Positions 35,815-46,129 of a stretch of 64,000 nt of DNA are shown piece after piece. Within the stretch, counting starts at the first letter, position 1. Each line of letters opens with the position of its first letter. Made by a program: the position numbers and the translations under genes. The DNA is from Pholiota molesta (taxonomy: Eukaryota; Basidiomycota; Agaricomycetes; Agaricales; Strophariaceae): positions 124,001 through 188,000 of the forward strand of contig JACGCK010000055.1 of assembly GCA_014925825.1 (NCBI GenBank), written 5' to 3'. The notes beneath the pieces are model-generated. The model was given only the letters and a program-made list of their open reading frames with translations. It did no database searches and was not told the origin of the DNA.

Positions 35815-36815
35815 GACGGACACGAGCGAGAGGGCCGATGGGATGAAGGCGAGGACGGGCATCCTTGCTGCCTCGCAATATCGGTGAGCACACTCGTTTG
35901 AACGTGAATGGCCGTTACTTACCCTGGCTTTATCTCGTTGAAACAGTCGCGCAAGGGCACGGCCCCAATGTATCGCGCATCATTGGCGAGGACGAAGCCT
36001 TCAGGCGCTGTGGGTAGCGGTCAGCAATATCACGGCTGCAGACACGGACAGAAACCCACTTACTACGCATCCAGGACGAGCAAAGGGCTATCTGCGGAGG
36101 GAATATTGCATTAGTGCGGTGCGTATTCGACGCTGAAGGACACGCGCTCACTTCATCTCGTGAGGAGATGTATGTTGCCCGACGCTGTCCAGTGTTTGTA
36201 CGGAATGTGACGGCGTGCGCAGGCGGCTATGAACGGCTGCGTGCTGTAGTCGACGTAAGGTGCGACGGGTTAGTGACCGAAGGGATGAAGGCGAGGATGG
36301 CATCGTTGCTGCCTCGCGATATGGGTGAGCATGGTCATCAAAACATGAATAGCTTTTACTTACCCTGTTTGTATCCGGCGCCGAAGCTCGCTGACCCCGT
36401 CGCGCAAGGGCACGGCGCCAACGTATCGTGCATCATCGGCGACGACGAAGGGGCTGTCAAGCGCTATGAGTGGCTGTAAGCAATACCATGGCTGCAGACA
36501 CGAACAGTAACCTACTTAGTACGCGTTCCAGGCGAGCGTTGAAGCTCGAAGGGCTATCTGCGGAGGAGGATTACATCTTAGTACGGTGCGTATGCCCACT
36601 TGAGAGGCGCGCTCACTTTATCGCATGGATGCCTGTTGCCCGACGGTATGCGGTACTTGTACGCGCCATGGAATGCGATGCCGTTCGCAGGCGGCTGTGT
36701 AGCCGACGCAAGGGAAGATGCATTAATGATCAGGTGTTTAACTTAAGACCGACAATAGCTCACTATTAGGACAGGCGCATCGTCGTCATGGACGAGTGGA
36801 GGATGGCAATGCTGA
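35815..36815 (-). pseudogene. Minus-strand gene-like segment with duplicated exons, unit 1
   Basis: Reading the minus strand, two consecutive blocks of about 450 bp repeat the same set of exon-like pieces, each bounded by splice signals. One is RLRT(A/P)SHS..., another IAL(C/R).., the third a 29-30 residue piece ending ..(D/N)DARY(I/V)GAVPLRD, and the last MP(V/I)LAFIPS, which in the inner block continues as a hydrophobic, membrane-like stretch (ALSLVSVVLVG). The outer block has lost a donor (CTAAGT) and a base in the MPILAFIPS piece. A TATA box (36930-36937) and a CT-rich leader lie upstream, followed by a short ATG frame that stops after 7 codons. I recognise no family. Units 2 and 3 carry the same layout with further losses. 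Confidence 0.45.
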
Positions 36816-36929
36816 CCAGTTTCAGCAGAAGTGCCGAGCTCGGCGAGATGGAGTGAGAAGGGAGAAGAGCAGGAGAGCAGAGCAGAGCAGAGGAGAGCGG
36901 GATGAGGAAATGAGAGGAACATCCGTAGG

Positions 36930-36937
36930 CTTATATA
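36930..36937 (-). promoter_or_regulatory. TATA box, unit 1 minus-strand segment
   Basis: TATATAAG on the minus strand is followed downstream by a CT-rich stretch typical of fungal transcription starts. The motif is identical in units 2 (45952-45959) and 3 (55343-55350). Confidence 0.45.
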
Positions 36938-37129
36938 CTGCTTTAGTAGACGTGTACGTACATAGAATGAAAATGGTGGTTTCGGGAATACGTCCAGGGT
37001 CCGCGTACGCTAAGCGAATCGCCATCTATATCTCCTCCTCCGTTTGCTCGTCCGCGCCCGTTGCTTATCCTTGCCTATATCTGGTGGAGCATACTAGTTA
37101 TCAATAAGAAAGCTTGTAGCCCATTTCTA

Positions 37130-40100
37130 TTATGACTAGAATACAGAAAAGCGAGCTATTTGTTGTGTTTTATGCGTTATTGAGCACAAGGAGTTCATGT
37201 TTCTACATTCTCAAAATTGCGAACTTCATCTGCGCAGCGGCTCAGTACCCCCGCTACCTACACACCCAGCAGTCCCTGACCCGGTAGGCTATACTCCTAT
37301 GTCGTAAAACTATAGGGAAATGGCACTAGACTGCTTAATCCATGCAATGCTCCGAACCTAAGCCTTCAGCGAATGTATCTTCTTGCAGGCGGAAAGTTCA
37401 AGCGCGCCATCTTCGCTGGCAACGCAGCCGAGAGGACCCTTGATGGCACTAACAATGGTGTTTTACGTCGTTTTTTCCAGGTCCCCGTGCGATGCGCAAT
37501 GGACTGGAAACGCGAAACGGGGCGGGAGGAGAGGGTGATGCTCGGTACGGCTATCCTTGTCTGGCCCCGTCTGGCCGCTCCAAATTTCTAGTGTCTAATA
37601 GAGCACTATTGGGGCTATGTATTACCTTATTTCTGAGGCTTCCAATTGAATTTGCAGGAAAGCACAAGCTCTGAGAGTCGATTGATGGAATCTTGATGAC
37701 TCGCCGTCGTCTTGTACATCCCGCCGCATCGCGGTCGCAGCACTAAAGAACACATGCTAGTACTAGATATATGTATGTAATAAGCGACCCTGATATATTA
37801 TCGATACTTTTTCTGCGTTTCAATTGACGAATTGGGAGAGGAGGAGCGCGTTGCAGGAGTGATGAATTTCCCAACGCTCGTCTCTGTGTTCAACCGGATT
37901 TGAAACCGCAATTTATGATAGATGAGGCATAACTACCCATAGTCACCGCCTTTGAATGTGTTATACTAATACAGCGCACGGTGTTGAGAACGTGTGTATT
38001 GCGGCACATCCATGCGGGCGCCTAAACTGATGGCACGGTACGCACAGCGCTTAGCCTCGTTCGCTCGCGGCGAAAAGCCGCCAATGGTTTCTTTAAGAAT
38101 GCTCCTCTCTACTTCCATCTATAAGGGAAAAAACGATTCGAGTTTGACGGTTAGAATCTGAACAAAAATGATAACCATTTGCTATCGCAATTTACCAAAC
38201 TCCTCATGATTTCCAGAAGATAAAGCTGTTCAACTATCGATACTACATTGTACTACTGTATATTCGATCTCCCGGGGCTCTTCAAGGTTTTTAATAACAG
38301 GGAAATGGCAGAAACACATGGAAAGTGCTATCCACGAGCGCCTGTTACATTGCAGAATGTTGTAACGGCCTAGCCTGTTTGGTTATTGTTTTCCAGCATA
38401 GTCTGACAGAAAGCGACCATTTCTTTCGCTTTTGAGTGGGATTTCTGAATGGAGAATGGGGTAGTTGTATCAATGATTATTCAGAACGGGTGAATATGCT
38501 GTAATTTAAATTCTGTTTCAATCTCCTTGCGAGAATAAGAATAGTAAATGTTCATTATTGCGCAGGGTATGAGAGGAGAAGAACATTTATTTTAAGGTGA
38601 ATAATATTCTACTCCGGAACGCAGAGCATGCAAATCGGACACCAATGATGTCATGTTGACTCAGCCGGAGCCTCGCAACGCTTCAACCTCGCATGTACGC
38701 AACATGTACGCTCAATATTTAATGTAAATGATATCTGTGCACTTGCCGTATCTTCTATCTGGAACGCGAGATTCATGCAAATTTGTTTTAATCAGCACTG
38801 AGCACTCCCGTATGTAGGTAAAACTATGATGACATTGCCGCTCGCAATGCTTCTGCATTGTCCAGAATTACGTTTGCGGTACACAGCTTAAAATTTGATG
38901 AGATTCCCGCTCGCAACGCTTCAACCCTGCTCAAAATTACTGTGCCTATCATGATGGATTCGGCTCTTATGTTGAAGTTTTGCCCAGTGTAATGCTCCAG
39001 CAAGCATTTAATTGGTGTATACCCAAGCAATAGCTTGCCAGGCAAGCAGCAGTGTGAGGCACTCATTTACTTTGATTGTTTAATAGACTTCGTACGACTT
39101 GGTAGTATATTTTGCAGTGCGTCCAATGACGTTAAAAGGAAGATGCGGCTATTTTGGATTTATGGCGGTGATTGGGGATGGAGGCGATGATCTAGAATCC
39201 GTTGTTTCAACGTTGTTTACTGAGATTTATCCCTGAGCTATGATTTTGCAGGGGTCGGGTAGCAGTAGTCCGGGTCTAGGGATTGTCAATAGTAATGCCT
39301 GTAGATTTGCCGTGCATTCCAAATTTTTAAGATCGGAGAAGCGGTGATGGGGACGTGGAAGAATTGGTCCAGCTTGGCATTCTGTGAGTATAAAGACTGG
39401 AAGCTTTTGGAAGGAATCCATCCCATTCCAACCCGTCGTAATGCGATTTTCTATTCCCGTTTCCTGTCCAGACTCCACAGCCCTATCTCTACGGTTCGCT
39501 ACATCCTATGTGAGTACTCTAGCCCTATCTTGTTTGTTTTTCAAGCATGTACTGATAAAGGTTACTATCTCTAGCTTCGATTATCATCTCCAATTTAGGC
39601 GCCCATTTGGCGCCCAAGATGGCTTCTGCTCGCCCATATTCACGTCACTTCTACAGTTCTAATTCTGCTTGTAAGCTATCTCTGACTATGCCTAAATGCT
39701 CCAGCCTTGCTAGTTGCTGACATATTATTCAAATTTGACTTGTAGACTCCCTGCCATCTCATGTTACTGGCATTGTTTCGCCATAGCCTGCACGCTACAA
39801 GCCGATACATACTTATTCATGGTAAGCTCAATGCCCGACTCAGAATATTCAACGCACTTGACGCACCTCATACGGAATCTCTAGTCCACAAGCACAGCCA
39901 GGTCAAAATCACCCCTGCACGTCCTCTTCACAAACTCTTCAAAATTCTGCGAGGCCCTTCTGTATCGATGCTGGCGCACTTGATGACAACGAGCTAGTGG
40001 TGGGAAGCACGGGATGCGGCGACATCGGACCATGCTTCAAAGTTCAAATTCAATTTATGGGTTTCCCGCAAGCACTCTAATACGATGCGGTAAGTCATCG

Positions 40101-41246
40101 TCTCTTCTTATATCTGCACCTGGTACTCACTTGGTGCTTAGATTAGTCCCCAATTTTAAAATTGATTTTCCAACTTCCCGCGGCCATCAACACAAGATCT
40201 TATCGATTCGCGCAAGGTCTACGTTCACAGCTTGATGCTTTGGGCAGTTTGTAAGTAAAAAATTCGATTTTCCATGTTCCCATGGCCATTGATATAAGAT
40301 CTTATCGCCTCTTCTGTTGCTGCCATCTTGATGTTATTTTGGAAAGTTTGGATTGACTGATATGGTATGTGATTGATTCCAAATGTATCATGTCGTTGTG
40401 GTACTAATTGGGCGGCTTGTATTCTAATCAGATTTTTGGATTTTCCGCAAGCAAGACTATGTAGTTTCAATGTCTTTGGGGCATTATATTGAAATTAGAT
40501 ATATGGATTTCCCCCGAGAATGCCGGTCTCTGTGTAAGTGAAGTGGTCCAAATCACTCTTCCAGTCCGATTCTGATGTTTTGCAACACAGGTGTTCTCGT
40601 AAAGTGTGCGAGTGTAGACTCGGAGGTTAGACTATGAGTGAGTGGTTCAGAGTTCTGATTTGATTTGAGAACTTTTGCTTACTATGCCATTGTCAGGACT
40701 TGTCATTTCTTCTGTGTTTTGTACAAATTATATCGCAGTAAGTGAGTCATGATTGCAAAGTCGTCTAATTTGACTATTTGGCCTTGCAGATAAAAATAAC
40801 CATGTATCTAAGTTGCGATCCGTTGCATTTCCGTGCAAGTCATTTTCACATCTTGCATGCCCATTTGTACCCAGTGAGTATTCTATTGAGGTTCTCGAAA
40901 ACAAGTCTAATAGTATTTTTAAAGATATGGCAAAGCACACAAACCCGACTGCCAAAATGTTCCGTCGCAAACAAGATTGTAAGGGTTCAAAAAGATTTCA
41001 TTGCAGACTACTGATCGGCGTTACAGAGTACGTAGTGTAGGTAGGTAGCTGCATGTAGGTAGATAGTTGCGGGGTGCGGTGGTCTTGCCCTTCGGGGTGG
41101 GCTAACCTCTGCACGCACGGCACCAGAACCCGATTGCCCGCTGTGACCTACGCTCATTTTGAAAAACCTACCCCCGTTTAGGCAATTTCACTACCCAAAA
41201 CCACTCTTTTCACTCCGCATTTACAGCTAAAAAGACGTCATCAGCA
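37130..41246. other. Unassigned AT-richer part of unit 1
   Basis: No gene is recognised. A short plus-strand frame at 37373-37591 recurs as an 87-codon frame in units 2 and 3 (VRCAMDWKRETGREER core), with no family signature. Repeated CTCGCAA(C/T)GCTTC words occur at 38674-38930. Between 39.3 and 41.0 kb several splice-like GTAAGT/GTGAGT and TAG/CAG sites separate short plus-strand frames, including one ending GCGDIGPCFKVQIQFMGFPQ, so a decayed multi-exon gene is possible. The block ends in a TAGGTAGGTAG microsatellite near 41040. Confidence 0.4.
38670..38935. repeat. Short CTCGCAACGCTTC repeats
   Basis: The word CTCGCAA(C/T)GCTTC occurs three times, near 38674, 38846 and 38914, in a shared context that also includes AATTAC and ATTCCCGCTCGC. 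On the minus strand the words read VEALR or AEALRA in one open frame. The same cluster is present in units 2 and 3. Confidence 0.5.
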
Positions 41247-41270
41247 CATAAAGATCACGCACCGACAGTG

Positions 41271-43275
41271 TCAATCCTTCGGGCGCATCGACGCCGTATC
41301 CTTCGCACCACCAGGCAAAAACATCCCTAGCCCCGCCCGCCTAAGCCTCCCACCAACCGACCCGGTGCCCGTAACCACACTATCGAAAACCTCCGCCGGA
41401 GATCTCTCCTGCGAGCCATGTGTCGACGCATTATCCTTGCCGTGCTCCTGCGAGGACTTCGTCGACGCGCGGTCATCTTCCGCATTCGCAATGGGCGCTG
41501 GACCGCCGTAGAGAGGTATCCACGCCTCTTGTGGGACGGACAAGCGGCCTGCGACGGGCTCCGGGTAGAGAGCGACGACTTTCGCGGGGTTGAAGTCGAG
41601 GTCGATGAAGGTGTCGATGGCGTCGTCGAAGTTGGATGCCCGGAACTGGGACACTGCGTTCAGGGCGCGGATGCGTATTCGACGTTGATCCTTGGTCAAA
41701 AGGTAAGTGCGAATGATGTCAAGATACGCATGAAGATTACCTTGTCAGGAATCGCAGCCTCGTCAAGAGTGTTTAATAACGCGAGTGCATCGGAATATTG
41801 GCCGGCGAGCACGAGCTCGTCCAATTGATCCGACCATGGTTTCATGGTGAAGCGCCATATCGAGCTTCCTTCACTTGCTGCTGTCGTTTTGTCTACAGGG
41901 GTAGTGACGACGTATAACGGAGATTTGTTTGTGTTGGAAGGCGTCATAAGCCGGATGAGGGCGTTCTGGATTGCAGTAGCTTCGGTTCCATTGAAGGGGA
42001 AAGGGAGTCTTTGAATGATTTGCAAGGATAGTGAGGATTGGATTTGGATCACTGATGTTGGGATGAATGAAGGTTGTGTGGTATTGGATGTTGCTAACGA
42101 AGGTTCTGCCTGCGGAACTGTACCAGCAGGTAACACCGAAAATATGTAAGGATTCACAAAGGCTGATACAGGAAATATTAATTCCATATACGATTACGAT
42201 ATTCACACCACGTACCTATCTCTTCTGGTAAAGAAGGCCATTCGACCGTTGTAGCCCGAGAAAGTTTGCCATCTGGACCAATAAAGAAACCTTGACCTAG
42301 CGACGACGCAAACTTGAGACACAACAGTGAGAATGAAACTAAGAAACTCACCATCCTTAGCTATCAGCACTTCCGCTCCTCCCAGACGGGCAGCAGCAGG
42401 CTTGGCTTTAGCCCCGAGACCCAGAGTCATATAACCTGTCAAACCAGTGAGGGCATTCATCGCGCTTCCTGAGCCGGCTGCCGGAAGAGGTGTCACAATA
42501 TCCGCTGCTGACATCGTCGGAATAGAAAAGATTGCATATTCAGTGGGCGAGTACGCGAAACACGCCGTGTCTTTATCGAGGAAGATGATGCTCCGAGCTG
42601 AATGAGGCAATGGAGCTTCCTGGGATCCGGCACTCAATTGGTGTCTTTAAACGGAAGAATATCGAAACCTACCTTTACCGCCTGAAATTCTCCATCTTTC
42701 CATGAGTACAGTACAGCTCTGCGACGGCAGCCGATGAGCAGTTGGGTAACGAGCGTTGGAATGGGTTGCGTGCGTTTGAATTCTACATCAGAGTCAGCGG
42801 ATGATTGGTTCGGTGGTATCTGGACATTCTCGATATATGAGTGCACAGCGAATGAGAAAGCCGCTTTGGCTTTAAGCAGCGGCGTCGCAGGCGAAAGAGA
42901 AGGCAGCGGAAAGAGCGTAACTGTCATCTCTGCACAGAATTCAATAGACAAATCGCAGGAGATCAGAGAGGCTTCCAACCTGAAAGAACAACCAAGGAGT
43001 TGACATCCTTGACAAATCCTAGCTGTTCTATAGAGCGTCTCGCAAGTCCCTTCTTCACTTCGACTAATTCCAGAGAGTCAGAGTCATCGTCTGTGGGGTA
43101 GCAACTGCATTAGCTTGTGGCTTTCAGAGAAACATCAAGCTGGCTCACTTGAGCCATAGACATGCAGGTTTCCAGTCGAACTTCCAAGATATAGTCGATC
43201 CGCTATGACAGCCAATGAGTCGAACTTGTCCTTGAGACCAGAAAGCACCACTTTCGGAGGGGTAAACGGGGCCAT
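41271..43275 (-). pseudogene. Truncated VPS39 copy 2, intron 1 lost
   Basis: It carries the start and exons 1-7 of VPS39 plus part of exon 8, then stops within a few codons after GGAKDTAS at the unit junction. Exons 1 and 2 are fused as 43275-43149, 127 nt, exactly the sum of 73 and 54 in the complete gene, so intron 1 is missing to the base. Exon 3 lacks 9 nt (in frame). The remaining introns are still present and the frame is open to the new stop. The product would keep the CNH domain and lack the clathrin-repeat and C-terminal domains. Whether it is expressed is unknown. Confidence 0.8.
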
Positions 43276-43423
43276 ATAGACGATGGTATGGGTGATCAGA
43301 TCAAGCTCTCATATCATTGTCGTCCAGTTGAGCCTACAAGGTCGTCAATGCAGATGTCGGGGGCGGCAACGAGGCCTTGACTTGGCCTTGACAATCCCCG
43401 GATCGGCAATGACGCGAGGATAG

Positions 43424-43432
43424 GTCACGTGA
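43424..43432. promoter_or_regulatory. Conserved CACGTG (E-box) site, unit 2
   Basis: GTCACGTGA in the shared upstream region, at the same relative place as in unit 1. Flanks match unit 4 better than unit 1. Confidence 0.5.
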
Positions 43433-43739
43433 AACTTTCCCCGAACGCGACCGTGACGCGCGTTGCAACGTTGAGTCGTTGACTTGCCACCAAACTCTTA
43501 CTGCGTTGACTCTCCCCTTCCCTCTACCGGCGTTGCGTGAGCAGGCTCTGGTATTCTGCATCTCATTGTTACGCGGATTACAAATACTCGCGTGTCCGTC
43601 CATCTCTCTCTTCCCTTCCGTTCTCCATCTCTCCGTCATCCCGCGCCGCCGTCCGTTCCGGCCCCCCGCACCTTTCCGCCGCCAGACAGCGCGCGACTCA
43701 CATCCCCGACCGCAACCTCCGGCCAACGGAGTGTGTACT

Positions 43740-44319
43740 ATGGCCGACGATGGCCACGGAAACTCATCCCTCGCAGCCCACAACGACCATCGGACGCGCC
43801 TCTACGACGAAGCGATCAAGTATTATCTTATCGGGCACGCTGCCCGGACTACTCACCAACATTCTTTGGATTAAACCCTAAGTCTTCCACCACACAGGGA
43901 GCGATGAATACTACGCCATCCAAGCGCACTGTGTCAGCTGCGAGCTCCCAAACTCAAACTCACCAAGGTGCTCGTCACAGCCGACATCAACACCCGCCAA
44001 CATAGATCATCCAGGACACGGCAGCGCACACTCTCTGGACAGCAACGCGACCGCGGCCTGCACGACGATGGGTTTAGGTGGCCTCGACGACTACGCCGCC
44101 CGTGTAAGCTACGAGTTCAACAACTCACCAGCGTGCTCGGAACAGTCCCACGGCGCCAACTTCAACATCCCGCTCACCTTTGCCACACCGACCTCTGAAG
44201 GTTGCGACATCGGCCAACCAGGACGCGACACCGAATACCCAGCGATGGAAACACGGCGTCAACGCTTTACGGGCGGCGTATACCTTGCGCAGCAGATCAC
44301 GCTCGCAGCCGCGAGCTAG
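43740..44319 (+). pseudogene. Divergent hypothetical gene, unit 2, broken
   Basis: The best-preserved opening begins at an ATG and reads MADDGHGNSSLAAH.., including RLYDEAIKYYLIG over 31 codons. The following donor is GCACGC here, GTACGC in unit 3 and GTAGGC in unit 1. Later open pieces (GLDDYAARVSYEFNNS, FNIPLTFATPTSEG, DTEYPAMETRRQRF) are shared with the other units, but no continuous spliced frame was found. Family not recognised. Confidence 0.45.
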
Positions 44320-44859
44320 ACAACGCGGCGACGACACGACGACACGACGACCCTACTGCCGCAGAGTACGGCGCGCACGATACATGGACACCAGAGCAGA
44401 GACAGCAACGAGACAACGGCGCTGGGATACGGACGTACTCGGACAACAACAGCTCGTCTCGCGAGGGGGGGTAGAGGAAGCGAGCAATGGTGCGCATCTG
44501 CGGAACCGCTTCACCGTATACACATTACTCGCGGCGATATAGCCTTGAAGACGATCGCGCCGCCGTTCGTTCCGCGCCGAGCCGCGGGATCTCTAGCAGT
44601 TACGGACAAGTCGACTGCAACACGCGGCAGCGCGGAGGCACGGAAACGCAGGTCAGCAACGTGGTGCCTTCGAGGGAGATAGGCAACGACGGGGCGCAGC
44701 GCAGCGCGAGGGCATCAGTAAGCGCGGCGCCGATTCGCGGGTCTGACTGCCTGCAAATTCAGAGCGCGCCGACGTCGTGCGGCATGCATACGCGTGCGCG
44801 GAGGGCCTGCGTGATGGCCCACGAACGACGATGCGAACAGTTGATCTGAAGATCCGCCT

Positions 44860-45845
44860 GTCCGTTCCACTTACCAACGAGGACGACGGACACGAGCGAG
44901 AGGGCCGATGTGATGCAGGCGAGGGCGGGCATCCTTGCTGCCTCGCAATATCGGTGAGCACAATCGTTTGAACGTGAATGGCCGTTATTTACCCTGGCTT
45001 TATCTCGTTGACCCGCATCATTGGCGAGGACGAAGGGTTCAGGCGCTGCGGGTAGCGGTCAGCAATATCACGGCTGCAGACACGGTCAGAAACCCACTTA
45101 CTACGCATCCCGGATGAGCAAAGGGCTATCTGCGGAGGTAACATTGCATTAGTGCGGTGCGTATTCGACGCTGGAGGGCACGCGCTCACTTCATCTCGTG
45201 AGTAGATGTCTGTTGCCCGACGCTGTCCAGTGAATGTGACGGCGTGCGCAGGCGGCTATGAACGGCTGCGTGCTGTAGTCGACGCAAGGTGCGACGGGTT
45301 AGTGACCGAAGGGCTGAAGGCGAGGATGGCATCGTTGCTGCCTCGCGATATGGGTGAGCATGGTCATCAAAACATGAATAGCTTTTACTTACCCTGTTTG
45401 TATCCAGCGCCGAAGCTCGCTGACCCCGTCGCGCAAGGGCACGGCGCCAACGTATCGTGCATCATCGGCGACGACGAAGGGGCTGTCAAGCGCTATGAGT
45501 GGCTGTAAGCAATACCATGGCTGCAGACACGAACAGTAACCTACTTAGTACGCGTTCCAGGCGAGCGTTGAAGCTCGAAGGGCTATCTGCGGAGGAGGAT
45601 TACATCTTAGTACGGTGCGTATGCCCACTTGAGAGGCGCGCTCACTTTATCGCATGGATGCCTGTTGCCCGACGGTATGCGACGCGCCATGGAATGCGAT
45701 GCCGTTCGCAGGCGGCTATGTAGCCGACGCAAGGTAAGATGCATTAGTGATCAGGTGTTTAACTTAAGACCGACAATAGCTCACTATTAGGACAGGCGCA
45801 CCGTCGTCATGGACGAGTGGAGGAGGGCAGCGTTGACCAGGTTTT
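44860..45845 (-). pseudogene. Minus-strand gene-like segment, unit 2
   Basis: It has the same doubled exon-like layout as unit 1. The inner DARYIGAVPLRD-type piece has lost about 30 nt here (around 45014), removing its core. The outer block (45300-45690) is almost identical to unit 1. The TATA motif lies at 45952-45959. Confidence 0.4.
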
Positions 45846-46129
45846 AGCAGAATTGTTGAGCTCGGTGAGATAGAGTGAGAAGGGAGAAGAACAGGAGAGG
45901 AGAGCAGAGGAGAGGAAAGCGGGATGAGGAAATGAGAGGAACATCCGTAGGCTTATATACTGCTTTAGTAGACGTGTACGTACATAGAATGAACATGGTG
46001 GTTTCGGGAATACCTCCAGGGTCCGCGTACGCTAAGCGAATCGCGATCTATATCTCCTCCTCCGTTTCCTCGTCCGCGCCCGTTGCTTGTCCTTGCCTAT
46101 ATCTGGTGGAACATACTAGTTATCAATAA

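Larger units (their letters stand above)
31660..41270. repeat. Tandem array unit 1 (contains the complete VPS39)
   Basis: The part of VPS39 upstream of about 31660 (exon 10) plus the following 7 kb recurs three times to the right. The unit runs from VPS39 exon 10, through its start, a divergent gene opening, a minus-strand gene-like segment and AT-richer DNA, to a terminal GTAGGTAG-type microsatellite. It then reaches the junction sequence CACATAAAGATCACGCACCG at about 41247-41266. It differs more from units 2 and 3 than those do from each other. Confidence 0.9.

Noticed and set aside
36800..36920. AGAGCAGAGCAGAG purine repeat as a microsatellite of interest
   Set aside because: On the minus strand it is the CT-rich leader downstream of a TATA box, an ordinary fungal promoter feature.
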